A DNA stretch of 64,000 nucleotides. Origin: Stagonosporopsis chrysanthemi (taxonomy: Eukaryota > Ascomycota > Dothideomycetes > Pleosporales > Didymellaceae). The translations under genes and the position numbers were made by a program. Under the pieces are notes generated by a model, which searched no databases, was not told the origin of the DNA, and was given only the letters and a program-made list of their open reading frames with translations. Shown here one piece after another: positions 44,642 to 55,902 of this stretch. Location: positions 1 through 64,000 of the forward strand of contig JAFISE010000071.1 of the NCBI GenBank assembly GCA_022560025.1, in the 5' to 3' direction. Each line of letters opens with the position of its first letter. Within the stretch, counting starts at the first letter, position 1.

Positions 44642-45559
44642 GTTTCTTTTTGCGCCCACTAGCGACGGTGACTTATGTATACCCCGGTGCTTCGTTTTGC
44701 TTTTGGAACGGCCACGAAGTTATGAAAGAATGGTGTTGACCATGCTGAGAATCAGATGGAAGTTACAGAGTGATGAACGACTGCTTAAGTGGTGAGTGCT
44801 GGCGCCCGTAACCCAAACCGATAGTTGCTTCACACACTGGGGCAGTTGCCTATCCAGCTTATCCTGACCTATGTCTCTCAATAGTGAGGAACAGGGAAGT
44901 GTAAAGGAGCTGATGAGTATCATCACATTGGAGAGGATGCACAGACTCGCTTGGACGATTCCCGTAGAGCCCCCCTCCCAACTTTGTTCACATTTGTAAG
45001 TCCTTGAGTCAGGTCTTCTAGTAACATAAGAGATGTGCGGCTCCAAAATTGGAGCCATCGATAGCTGACACGATGACAGAATACCGACCTGCGTTTAGAC
45101 TTGTTTTAACAGCGGTCGAATATCTTAGTCCGAAAGCGTCCATACTGAGATATTCTTTGCATACAAATTCGGCTTTCTATTTTAGTCGGGCGTGTATCAA
45201 ATCATTCGGATAGCTGTTAGAGGGGGACCCATAACTCTTCTAACAGCCGTGGCGTATCAAAATTGCGGCGAGATGAAGTTTACGAGGCACTTCCAGGAAA
45301 GCACCCTACTTGTAGGGTTAAGACGAGAAGTGTATTCATGGCCTCGGCTCCAGAACAGCACCGAGCGTGGCAGCAGTGAGCCTTTGGTGCAGCGTGAATC
45401 TAATAAAGCTATCAGAAGTCGTTGATGTGAGAGCTCGGCACAACGCAGGGCAACTGCCCCACCATTTTCGGGTCAAAAGGTAGCGAGCGATTTGAATACA
45501 CAAGCCAGCGACGTGTTATTTCTGTGCATGATCATAACACTTCCCCTGAAGCCACAATC
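44642..45559. other. Intergenic, tRNA to hydrolase gene
   Basis: No gene recognised; open frames are short and lack motifs. The T-rich sequence just after the tRNA (TTTCTTTTT from about 44643) is a plausible RNA polymerase III terminator. Confidence 0.5.
44643..44651 (+). terminator. Pol III terminator-like T run after tRNA-Ile
   Basis: TTTCTTTTT begins two bases after the tRNA 3' end; a run of five T is enough for RNA polymerase III termination in fungi. Confidence 0.6.
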
Positions 45560-46405
45560 ATGGACGCATTCACAGCTGACAATGCCTGGCCTCTTTGGGA
45601 CGACCAGCCCTTCGAAGGGGCATTCGACCTATCAACCAACAACGGCATCGAGAATGCTGTCGTCCACAGTGTTGAGCGACCATGGTTATTCCATTACAAA
45701 CCCACGGCCAAGTCCAACGGACGAGGAATACTCATTCTTGGCGGGGGAGGTTATGTCGAGTTGATGGTTGGACGTGAAGGAGTTCAGGTAGCAAGGTGGT
45801 TAGCTGGTCTTGGATTTGACGCCTTTGTCCTCGTTCATCGGTTTCCAAACGCAAAGTCGGCGCCTCAAGCTCCAGTTGACGATGCACGTCAGGCGCTGAA
45901 CTTTATCGCAACTAAGGAATACTCAATTCAAGGACTGGGCATCTGCGGACTTTCGTCTGGTGGCCACCTTGGAGCCGCGCTTCTGGCAGAGTACCCCAAG
46001 ACATGGACATCTCCAGAGACCTCAGCGAAGATACCAAAAGTGGATTTTGCAATCATCGGATACGGACCAATCTCAACAAATGCAAAGGGACGGACAATCA
46101 TACCCGACAAAGCCGCCCTCGCACCGCCGGAGAAGCAGGAGCTGTACGATATTGTGCAGCCAGATGTCCAGATCAGCACTGCGCCGCCGACATTCATTGT
46201 TTACTCAGGGAGCGATCCCGTTGTCCCAGTCGTAAACGCATATCGACTTGCGGAAGGTATCACAAAAGCAGGAGCAGCGGTAGAGCTCCACGTCTTTGGG
46301 AATGCACCGCATGGCTTTGCACTGGATATCGCGGATTTGCCTGTAAGCAAATGGCCGACCCTTTGTGAGGCTTGGCTGGAGCAGAATGAACTGTTGAAAT
46401 CATGA
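45560..46405 (+). CDS. Alpha/beta hydrolase (esterase/lipase, acetyl-xylan esterase-like)
   Basis: Intronless, 281 residues, cytosolic (no signal peptide). Fold markers: GRGILILGGGGYVELMV (oxyanion-hole glycine run), ARWLAGLGFDAFVLVHRFPN, and the nucleophile elbow GICGLSSGGHLGAALL with Ser in GxSxG. The acid is Asp in VYSGSDPVVPVVNAYRL and the base is His in FGNAPHGFALDI. This arrangement (HGFALD after a GxD loop) matches the BD-FAE/Aes-like carboxylesterases acting on acetylated or small acyl substrates; the actual substrate is not predictable. The ATG at 45560 (MDAFTADNAWPLWDD) was chosen over an in-frame ATG 36 bases upstream because similarity begins there. The DHH phosphoesterase gene starts only 134 bases downstream on the same strand. 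Confidence 0.85.
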   Translation: MDAFTADNAWPLWDDQPFEGAFDLSTNNGIENAVVHSVERPWLFHYKPTAKSNGRGILILGGGGYVELMVGREGVQVARWLAGLGFDAFVLVHRFPNAKSAPQAPVDDARQALNFIATKEYSIQGLGICGLSSGGHLGAALLAEYPKTWTSPETSAKIPKVDFAIIGYGPISTNAKGRTIIPDKAALAPPEKQELYDIVQPDVQISTAPPTFIVYSGSDPVVPVVNAYRLAEGITKAGAAVELHVFGNAPHGFALDIADLPVSKWPTLCEAWLEQNELLKS

Positions 46406-46538
46406 ACGAGGCATAGGATGAGCAACGAGCATGAAGGTTGCAGTTACGAAAAAAGTTAGCGTGAATGCGACGTCATCGATATCTGGTATTTTGAGAAGCA
46501 TCAACATACAAATTTGAGACACCACTTCTACGCCGTAC

Positions 46539-48070
46539 ATGACGGCAATGCAATTATTCGTTCGTCACTCTAGAAGGCTAGCTATTGCCGCAAAAAAAGT
46601 TCCTCCGGGTCGACTTGTATGTCCACAGATTACTGCTATTCAGTTACGCCAGTTGCACGCGTCATTAAGAATGGCGAGTCCATTGAAGCGCAAAGCCGTA
46701 AAACTGGCAACTGGCTCTATATCCAAAAAGCAGAAAGTTGTGGTTCCAGAGTATCACGCAACTGCTCAAAGGCGCGATGATTCGGGCGAAATAGTGTGGC
46801 CAGCACGGAAAACCCAGATCGAGCGAGCGCGTGAAATTATCAAAGAATGGTATGTATATCACTATAGGTAGAGCTTCTGAGCTGATTGAGGTGTCTCAGT
46901 GCTCGAGCGCAAAAGCCTGTCGTCATTCTGCCAGACAAAGACGCGGATGGATTGTCGTCTGGGGCTATCTTGCATCATACGCTCACCACACTGGGTCTTT
47001 CGCCTGACCAGATATCTGTGCACTTTCCGCCCAAAGGGTCAAACGTGCATGACGATGCTACCAAAGAAACACTTACTGGGCTGACCCCGTCTTATGTGTT
47101 TGTTCTAGACCAAGGAAGTAGACGAGGTCCTGCATTGCTAGACTTACCGCACACATGTCTGATCGTCGACCATCATTTTGCAGAAGATGGAGGCTTTCCG
47201 GAAGGTGCTGAATATGTCACCGCACACGACTGTCCACCTGTTGCAACTACATCACTCCTGATATATCACATCTGTCTACCACTACACGCTGATCTCAGCG
47301 ACAAGATCTCATGGCTCGCTGCAATGGGCACGCATGGCGACCTAGGGACCACACTGAAATGGGAGCCCCCATTCCCAGATATGACCGCAACGTTCAAGAA
47401 ATATTCTAAGAAAGCCATCAATGACGCAGTTGGCCTCGTCAATGCACCAAGACGATCTGCTGCATACAATGTCAAAGATGCCTGGAATGCCGTCATTAGG
47501 GCAGCAAGCCCAGACAGTATCAAGCAGGCAGAGAAACTGCACGATGCCTCCTTTGAAGTACGCCGCGAGACCGAACGCTGCACGCATACCGCGCCAAAAT
47601 TCTCAGCCGATGCTACCATTTGCTGTCTCACCATCTCCTCAGCAGCGCAGATTCATCCCGTTATCGCGACACGTTGGGCAGGTCACCTCAAGTCAAACAA
47701 ACTCGAGATTGTCATGTGTGCTAACGAGGGGTATCTTCCTGACAAGGTCAACTTCTCATGTCGCATTGCCAGGGTGGCGCGAGGGCGCGAGGGCGATAAA
47801 AAAGTCGATATCATCAAGCGATTAGAGAGTATTGTTGAGGAGCATCCAGAGCTCAGGGAACGATTAGGTCAGAGCTTTGCCAGAGGCCACAAGGAAGCGA
47901 GTGGAGGCATCGTTGGAAAGCAAGAGTGGGAGGAGCTCAAAGCGATAATGGGTATGGATGACAGCAAGACAAAGAAAAAGAAGCTTGAAAAGGAGAATGG
48001 CACGGCAGCCACCACGAAGAAGATGCCGTCCCAGAAAAACACCCTTGCTAATTACTTCGCGAAAGCCTGA
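46539..48070 (+). CDS. DHH/DHHA1 family phosphoesterase, RecJ-like (2 exons)
   Basis: Predicted metal-dependent phosphoesterase or exonuclease. Exons 46539-46849 and 46900-48070 give 493 residues; the intron (GTATGT, CTCAG) joins KE-C-ARAQKP. Motif I is LPDKDADGLSSG, motif II FVLDQGS, motif III VDHHFAEDGG (the DHH), motif IV MGTHGDLG. The C-terminal DHHA1 domain ends with FARGHKEASGGIV, the GHxxASG substrate loop. Together they define an intact active site. The first Met opens an Arg-rich leader (MQLFVRHSRRLAIAAKKV) like a mitochondrial presequence; an in-frame ATG at 46671 starts MASPLKRKAVKLATG, with SKKQKV resembling a nuclear signal. The tail is Lys-rich and ends QKNTLANYFAKA, resembling a PCNA-binding box. 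Confidence 0.85.
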
Positions 48071-48704
48071 ATCGACAGACATACCGTGCCACTGTGATAG
48101 CCGCAACAGAGGACAGGGTCATGGCGCCGCAACAATGCCACAATGTCACGATACTCTACATGCAGTAGACACCACAATCTATCGGTGGTCATTGCTCACT
48201 GTCCAGCAAGCATTAACGCGTCGTGTAGATTCCTTTTCGAGCGTTTTCGCCTTGGCGTTTCAACTCGTTTCACACTGACAGCCGCGCGACAAGGATTCCG
48301 GATGAAGAGAAGTACGCTTGCACCACCAATCAGCGCCCCACTTGACACATTACCCATATATCATTTGACCCAGTCCTCAGTGGGCCGCCTAAAACGGCAA
48401 TATCTGGGGAACCTCCACAATTGCCGGCGAATGGCGTGCATGCGTGCAGACGAGGTGCCGGCGCTAAGCAGCCTCCGTCGCAACATGTAATCTATGTCAG
48501 TATGATGGCTCGAGACATACGCTTATGGAGATTGGAAATGACGGTGGGATGGAATTGCGGGCCGGCGCGGTCGTACTGTTCGACGTTGATTCGAATCGCC
48601 ATCGGTCAGTGACTCAATAAATACTGCGCAGGTTCGAGCATGTTTGAGTCTGTATCCAACACTCACTTGCTCCATTCGCTTCTCATATATACCCACTTTT
48701 CACC
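48071..48704. other. Intergenic, AA9 gene promoter
   Basis: No gene is supported. An AT-rich TATA-like patch (AATAAATA at 48616-48623) lies about 85 bases upstream of the AA9 start. Confidence 0.5.
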
Positions 48705-49490
48705 ATGAAGTCCGCTTTTGTTCTCCTCGCCGCTGTGGCATCCGTCTCTGCCCATTCGACATGGCAGCAGTTGTGGGTTGGCACGACCGACCAGGCCGGA
48801 AAATGTGTTCGCACCGTCAAGGACAACAGCCCCGTTGAGAGCCTGACCTCCCCTGACATGTTCTGCGGTCGCGGCCCAGCCAAGTCAACCGGCGTCTGCG
48901 AAGTCGCTGGTACATGACCCTCACCATCTCCACCCCAAGCAATGACTGACAATCCCAGCTGGCTCCCCGCTGACCGTAGAACTGCACGCCCAGCCCGGCG
49001 ACCGCGCCTGCTCCAAGGAGGCCATCGGCGGTGCCCACTACGGTCCCGTCATGGTCTACATGGCCAAGGTTGCAGACGCCACAACCGCGACCACAGGATC
49101 TTTCTTCAAGGTCGCCGAGGACGGCTACAAAGGTACAACACCCACTTGGGGCACGGAGATCCTCAACGCCAACTGCGGCAAGCGCGCATTCACCGTGCCC
49201 AAGAACATTGCTGCTGGCAACTACCTCGTGCGCGCTGAGGTTATTGCACTCCACGCTGGTGCTGGCCAGCCCCAGCCGTACGTCAGCTGCTTCCAGGTCA
49301 AGGTCACGGGTGGCGGTAGTGCAAACCCCACTGGTGTCAGCTTCCCCGGTGCTTACAAGATCAGGTATGTGAGGATAATCAGAGTGATGAGAGTTTTACT
49401 AATGTGCTCAGCGACCCGCTCTTCACCAAGGCTATCTACGACGGTACGTTCCAGTACGTCAGCCCGGGCCCCGCTGTCTACTCTGGTTAG
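48705..49490 (+). CDS. AA9 lytic polysaccharide monooxygenase (3 exons)
   Basis: Secreted copper enzyme that oxidatively cleaves cellulose or related glucans. Exons 48705-48909, 48959-49364 and 49412-49490 give 229 residues. Signal peptide MKSAFVLLAAVASVSA is cut before His17 (HSTWQQLWV), which becomes the N-terminal copper-binding residue. The second copper His is in GAHYGPVMVYMAKV, and the axial Tyr with its Gln partner lies in QPYVSCFQV. Cys pairs are in CVRTV / FCGRGP / CEVA / NCGKRAF. TPTWGTEIL and YLVRAEVIALH are standard for AA9. No cellulose-binding module or linker is present, so it is a single-domain form. All introns are short GT-AG. Likely induced with other plant-cell-wall genes. 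Confidence 0.95.
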
Positions 49491-51788
49491 ACGTGTATTT
49501 GCGAGGAAATTCCGAGCATAGCTTCATTTCTGTACATAGTTTGACAATGAATTCAATTAGCGCTGTATTCTTGCCCTCTGCGTCTTCATGGGCTTAACTT
49601 TGATCGAATGGAAGGCAATACAAGAGCGATCACCAGATTCTTTAATACGATTTGACGGAATAGGAAACTTGAGATGCCCCAGATTTTGCTCGTTCCAAGT
49701 ACCGATTAGTTTTAACACATGCCGCGTGTGAGATGGCGACACTGAATATGTCGATACTACCGCACATACGGCAACCCTTCACGATCAGCTCACCAGAGTC
49801 TGTTTCATTCAGACATCCACGCCAGCCATGTAGATTGATCTCGGAGACATCAACCCATCTCAAGAAGGGCCCATCCATGAAATCCCCATTGACATGCACA
49901 CCATGCAATATCTAGTTATTAGCGCAACGGCATTCAACACCACACCTTAAAAAACATCTTTTCGCCCCCTGATGATCCCCGTTCTTCAACTATGAAACAA
50001 CTCAGACACCATATTTTGACTTTTGGGCGTGACCCTGCTCTTGAAACAGCTAGATCCCTAATGTCGGAATTTAAGGTCTATGGAGACGGTGCTATATGAG
50101 CTGAATAATCAATAACGGCGCATCAAAATTGCTTGCTCAAATTCTCTCTTGAATGACCGACTGAATTCTTTTTTGAGACGAGTCAATTTATCGTTGGACA
50201 GTCTTTTGGGTCCCATGAAAGTTTCTTGGTTGCTGTTATCTAATGGTAAAGATGAGATCATTGATTCAGTACATAGCAAGGACTCCTACATGTATCAGTG
50301 CTTGCCGGAATGTGCGGACCACTAGGCCTTTGGGACGCAGAGAAAGTAATCATTTACAGTGCGCCCTCTGACGGCGGAGCCGTCCTGTAATGTGCCCTAG
50401 GTATAGATTGGTCTGCACAGTTTGGCAAGCATTATACACCGCATTCGCTCCAAGAACAAGCAACGAAATCAATTGTTAGACCACATTGAGTGCAAAATAG
50501 GCATATGCGAATTTTAGTCGAGTGTCGGCAAGTCACTCTAAGTATCGCCGACGAGCACTGTTCAGCTAATACTAATGGATCACCAGGCTCTGCTTCGTCT
50601 GCTATGGTCACACGAACCTTTTCTTTGGTTCTAAAGGGCCATTAGCTATATCTAGGTAGTTTGGAAGTCACTAATATTATTGTTCAGACTGGCTCTTGCA
50701 CTTTTAGCATTCAAGTTCAATCTTCACGGGGGACCGCTATGAACCTGCAACTTCTTTTGCGAATTCGAAGATCACAACATCGCACATATTTTACTGAACA
50801 AATTATCACAGCATTAAATGACAGCATCCACATAGTCTACAATCGAGCGACTCTGTCCAAACTTCAAATTCACTGATACCCAGTAGTCTTGGGCTAGTTT
50901 GCGCGCTGGTTCCAAGCCGTTATTGGACTTTCACTATGGTAATTTCCTTGAATGAACTCACTGTTTGCTTCGAATCTTCCTGTTGAACATGCGTGTGTAT
51001 GACCTGCTAATTGCTCCATCGTATGCAACCACTGAGTGATGGGAATTGGGGTCGCTGGAGCTTGTATGGGTCATGATACTACCTTCTGTTAGCAGCCACA
51101 TCATTTATTAGGAGAGTACCTGCTTGATGGAGATCTGTGTGATTTTTCGCAGATCATCGTCTTTACATAATGTGTCGTTGTCAATCGCCGGTTGGATCTT
51201 GGCCACAGCCTCCTGCTTGTAGGCCAGCTCGATTTCAGTAGAGATGCGCGACCAGCTTGGTCCTGAAGTTGTAAGTAAGACATTAATAGTTTTGCCGGAC
51301 TTCGTCGTAACGGTTCTAGTTGCTGACATTCTGAGCCAAGGCCAAGTAAAGTGGATTAGGGAGGGGCTAGAGAGAAGAATGAGAACATGTCTGGGGTGTG
51401 TTATCTCATCAATACTCTTAGTAATGGTATGTTGGCTATGGTCAAATGTGTCTTTCATACTTCCATTCATGTATGTGGCATGCAAGACCCTTTTCACCTA
51501 TGTGCACATAAGCCGAAGGTGAGAAAGTGAAGACAGGCGCATACATATCCAAATCCTGCCTACCTAGCGCGCGGTAAAAGCTCGCGGTGCTTACCTGTGA
51601 CGGAGTCGATCCCACACTGTAGGAGAGCCCGTATCACTGGAGCTAAATGTGTGTTGCTAGCTTTTTGGGGTCATTCATTGCTCCATATCCGGCTACGGAC
51701 CGTAGGCCAGCGAATTAGACGTGACGGGGACCGTGCACAGCCCTTTCTTTTCCGAACGCCAACCTTGACTGTACGCTCGCCATTCCAA
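49491..51788. other. 2.3-kb gene desert
   Basis: AT-richer than flanking DNA, with only short frames (for example 51108-51497 minus) that lack recognisable motifs. It could contain worn-out repeats, but I can identify no terminal repeats or transposase fragments by eye. Confidence 0.5.
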
Positions 51789-52962
51789 ATGGCGCTACGT
51801 CTAGGACAGACTCTACGCGGAGCCAGATGGAACTACCTTCTTGTCGAAGATTTCGGCAACAAATCCTTCATTTCCAGACTCTTCAAAGCCAAAATCTTGC
51901 CTCGGGCGCCAACTCCACCTCCAGGGTAATGGTTAGTCCACGTCGAGGATTATGTGTGATCTGGCTAACTGCTTCTTAAGGGCTGTTATCAAAACAGCCT
52001 CTGATCAGAACGGATTAGACATGCTGAAGCGTGAGCACGAGTGCTACCAGAACTCTGCCGTCCGGTCGTCACGGTACTTGCGAGCTCTTTATGAAGCCAT
52101 CGATGTCCGTGGACCGTCATATTGCCTAGCTTTTGAATGGATGGACTGCACACTGAAAGACCTGTCTTCTAAAGCGCATAAGGAAAGTCCTGCTTTGCAC
52201 AAGAGCATTTCTAAGGCTATGTTAGAAGCGCTCCACGTTCCAAAGTCACAACGTCTCGTTCACACAGGTATGCGTTACTGACTCAAGAGCGCTTGACTCA
52301 GACTAAGGAATTTAGACATCAAGAACGATAATATCCTCATCTCTGGTAAGGATGAACAATACCCAATAGTCAAAATAGGAGATCTTGGGCTAGGTTATTA
52401 TCTTCTTCAAGGTTAAATCATCGTGCTGACACCGACCAGTACGCCCGGAAGGCTTCGACGACTTTTCCGTGCAGCCACTTGCAATGCGCGCACCGGAGGT
52501 CTGGTCAGGGCAGGGCTGCTTCCATCGTTCCGACGTGTGGGCCTTTGCTGTAACAGTCAGCTGCTCTGTTACTGAAATTTGTGTAATTACTGACAAAGTT
52601 AGTTGTTTGACTGGATCTCACCTTGTGTTTTTGGTGTAAACGACATGCCTCAGGGTCACTGGCCACAACCATGGGCAATGGCCAAGCTTCTACGACTGTT
52701 TCCTGGTTCTGTAACGATTCATCCCACTGACCCTAATTACCAAGGGTATTTCAAAATTGCCCAGTTGATCGAGAAGTCAGGCTGCGGCGACGACAAAAGG
52801 GCAAAATGTTTTGAGACACTCTCATTCGTGGAAGACCTTAACAAACTTAACATCCCACCGGCGCTTGCGGCTTTCTTTCACTATCTCCTCGTCGTGGATC
52901 CCCTGCAAAGACCCACAGCTTTGGAAGCGCTCGGCTCGCAGCAATTCCAAAGCCTGGATTAG
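51789..52962 (+). CDS. Divergent protein kinase (5 exons)
   Basis: Small Ser/Thr-type kinase domain protein, 325 residues. Exons 51789-51925, 51981-52267, 52316-52393, 52440-52555 and 52603-52962; phases agree at each junction. Subdomains: AVIKTA with the ATP-anchoring Lys; LAFEWMDCTLKDL hinge; LVHTDIKNDNIL, an HTD in place of HRD but with catalytic Asp, Lys and Asn; KIGDLGLV, DLG in place of DFG; MRAPEVW (APE); and RSDVWAFAVTLFDW. The Gly-rich loop is poorly conserved (LGQTLRGARWNYLLVEDFG). Catalytic residues are present, so activity is possible. The last intron uses a weak GTCAGC donor; an alternative at GTAACA would drop two residues. It converges with the HET gene 296 bases away. Confidence 0.75.
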
Positions 52963-53258
52963 ATGGAACCGCAGCTATTTGATCCATGCAGTATCAGCAC
53001 CGTCCTCGTTGCAACATAACTCAGATTTACATGAATAATCTCTGTAACAATTTTGCATAAACTACCGCTACTAAGCCAGGATCGTCATATTGGCGGACCT
53101 TGCAATCTCATCCACATTTAATGTAGGAACGTGTCAAAGCTTCTTAAGACATGTGCAGTGGTGGATACCCTTACGAATTTTCCATCTAGAATTCGTATGT
53201 AATTGTGAAATTGTATCTTGATAGCTATGGTAAAGAAAATATTTTGTGGGATGGTAGT

Positions 53259-55614
53259 CTATCCGAGAACGATGCGCTCTGTTATGAATAAGCTTGTCCA
53301 CCACTCATACTCATCGAGGTCTCCGAAAAACGCCACAAGTTCTTCCTCTTCAGCATTTCGAATCTCCGAGCCGTTGTTTGACTCCTGGCCCGCGTTGTAT
53401 TTTACACATTCAAGCTCATACAAAGAACGTACACTCCAGGTCTTAAGTTTGCAAAATCCCACTCGTTCGTAATGACTGCCATGAGACTCGAGAAGCACGG
53501 CATCAACATAGGAAGACGATTTCCGAAGTAACGCAATTTTCAGTCTGTCACCGGGCTTGTAGGACTGGCCAATCTGACCCTTGGTTGTGTCTGAGTCCCA
53601 GTCGGTTGGTTCTGAGTCCCAGTACACATTTGATCTATATTCGAACCCTCCACCAAGATCCAAGGCGACGCTGTCTCCCGAAGATATTGAGCAATCCACG
53701 CAAATTTCCACGTACGCCGTCTTCATCAACAACAACAGCTGTTGAGGCATTCTGCCTGGGTCTGTCTTCGCACGATCCAAAAGATCAGATAGACTCGAGT
53801 CGCCAGACGTGGTGCGCACGGATACAGCGCCGGTGTAGAATCCATTACCATACCAAGAAAAGCTTCCAGATATCCAACCTAAAGGGGACCAGCTTGGAAA
53901 GCCTAACCGACGCCCACGAGAGGAACAAAAACGCCAGGATAGACAGATTTCGAAAGTCTGGAGTTGCGGAAAGGGCTCAGGGTTCGCGGCAAGTGTTGTC
54001 GCCGAGTCAAGCCTGCCTTTGCGTGTTGCCGTTGCAGTGAGAGGCCAAAAAGGAATGCCCCATATGTGGTACTCATTGTTGTCCGAGAGCATATTCAGGC
54101 AACTCGAGATAGCTTTCAGGGCATCAGATTCTTGCGAAAGGAGGCGCTTGCAATACTGTTTAAGGCATGTCATGATGCGGCGCATTCGACTGTCCTTCTC
54201 ACCGAAATCGCTGATCTTCACCCAAGGAAGATCTTTATCGGCAAAGTTCTGACGTTTATTCGTGATGTCTGACTCGAAGCGGGTCTCTTCGTTGCAGCTG
54301 AAGATAACCTGTTCCTCGGTGAAGATCAGCCGTCTCCGAGAGAACATACCTTCTTGGTAGGTCCACGCTCGCGAAGCCCATGTTGAAACCTGGACAGAAC
54401 GTGTGTATCCACTTGGTCCGTTATAGAACATATTTGTAGCAGATAAACCCAACGAGCCAAGTTCCTCATAAAGCTGCGCTGGGCTGTTTCTCAGGTACGA
54501 CCCTACACCGGGAAGACCGTGTGCAGGATCAGGTCCTGCCGCAGCAATGATAGTGAGTTGTGCTCCCTTATATATGCTGCTCATCTGCAGTATTTGATCG
54601 GCTTTGTGCTGTTGATCCCGCTGATCGATACACTAGAATGGCTTAGCATGACCCAGCTGAACAACTGCATATGGACATACATATCGATCGATCCAGAGGT
54701 ATTTGTACCCCAACTCGATCGTGAGCAGTAAGCTGTGCTCTATGGTACGAGGCAGATCCTGCGTGAGAGTGAAGTCTTTGGTTGAGGGCTCGCGACCCCA
54801 TACATACGACAAGGCCACATAGTCGCAATTTTCTGGTGCGTTCACCACCAGTCGTTTTTGGCAGTCGATAACTTTCAGATGAGGAGGCTGTGGACTGTTG
54901 CGGAGCGCGCACCTCTCTCCATGACTTTCACTGCATGCACGGATACATTCCTTGATCTGTGAATACGATATTGTTGGCGGCGCAATATACTGAAATGGAG
55001 TCTCACCTGAATGTAAAACAGCTGAAAGTAAAGCAACATCAGAAACGATGATGACCCGACCAGGTGGTTCAAAGTAACGTATAATGGTTCCACCTTTTGA
55101 CACCTTCAGCGGGGGCACAGGGCGCGTTCCGTGCAAACGCACCGAAGATATGAAGGCGTGATCGAGCGTCGGCCCAAGTAGCTTGTCGTCGTTCTCATTA
55201 GGGTCCCACGATATAAAGGAGACATTGTGGCCGCGATTTCTCGATTGATGAAGAAATCGACAAATACGACAGTGCACGACATCAGCTAAGGCTCTCTTGG
55301 ATCCCAAGTACACGCTTTCGTCGTCGCTGTCGGAATCGTCGCTGTCGAAACCATCGCTGTCGGAAAAGTACTTTGCTAAGTCGCTATCATAACGTTCGTC
55401 TTGGTAATCGTCGCTAGGGCGATGTTCAATTTTCCATACTGCTCCTTTGGGAAGACCACGCCATGGGATGATACGACAACGCCTACAAACGGGATCATAT
55501 TTGATTAAATCAGTGCAAGATGTACGAGCTATACTAAATCAGCCTAACAGTCACTGGACATTGAATGTAAAACGTACCCGGAGTGCTCGAACCGTCGTTT
55601 CCAGGCTGTTTCAT
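53259..55614 (-). CDS. HET-domain protein (3 exons)
   Basis: Heterokaryon-incompatibility type protein, 752 residues, no defects seen. Exons 55578-55614, 54681-55528 and 53259-54632. HET motifs in order: CDYVALSYVWGREPSTKDF, KYLWIDRYCIDQRD (created across intron 2) and SSIYKGAQLTIIAAAG, then STWASRAWTYQEGMFSRRRL. The N-terminus has two CxxC pairs, DPVCRRCRIIPW and VVHCRICRFLHQ, that may bind zinc, separated by an acidic Asp/Ser repeat. Intron 1 uses the TATAG acceptor; an acceptor four bases earlier would put TAG in frame. In known systems HET domains trigger cell death when a partner allele is sensed; the partner here is unknown. The C-terminal 400 residues match no domain I know. Confidence 0.87.
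55316..55372. repeat. Ser/Asp-coding triplet repeat in HET gene
   Basis: Tandem nine- and eighteen-base units built on TCGCTGTCGGAA (plus strand) encode repeated Asp-Ser/Ser-Asp in the HET N-terminus (FSDSDGFDSDDSDSDDES). Confidence 0.8.
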
Positions 55615-55902
55615 TGCTCGTGGCCTGAGAATAGACGTGTCCTGAACGCAGAATTTAAAGACACAAAGTTCGTGGGAGAGAGATAAGAAAAAGCCTCAGA
55701 TGGATTCAACCTGCAGCCGCCAAATGCGGACCACGTGGCGCAGCTGCACACCACAACGCTCACAACCTCAGCCTTGCATATCGACCCTCAAAGGTCCACT
55801 CAACACGAAAAGCGAACACCAGTAAGACACATGTGATTGGAGGGGTATATGCATCTTCTACAACACTGCCCCACACCCCGGGCTTCCCCAGCGCCTAACC
55901 AA

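Noticed and set aside
51789..52962. Kinase as a pseudogene
   Set aside because: Initial reading shows stops, but four short introns with consistent phases remove all of them and recover every main kinase motif.
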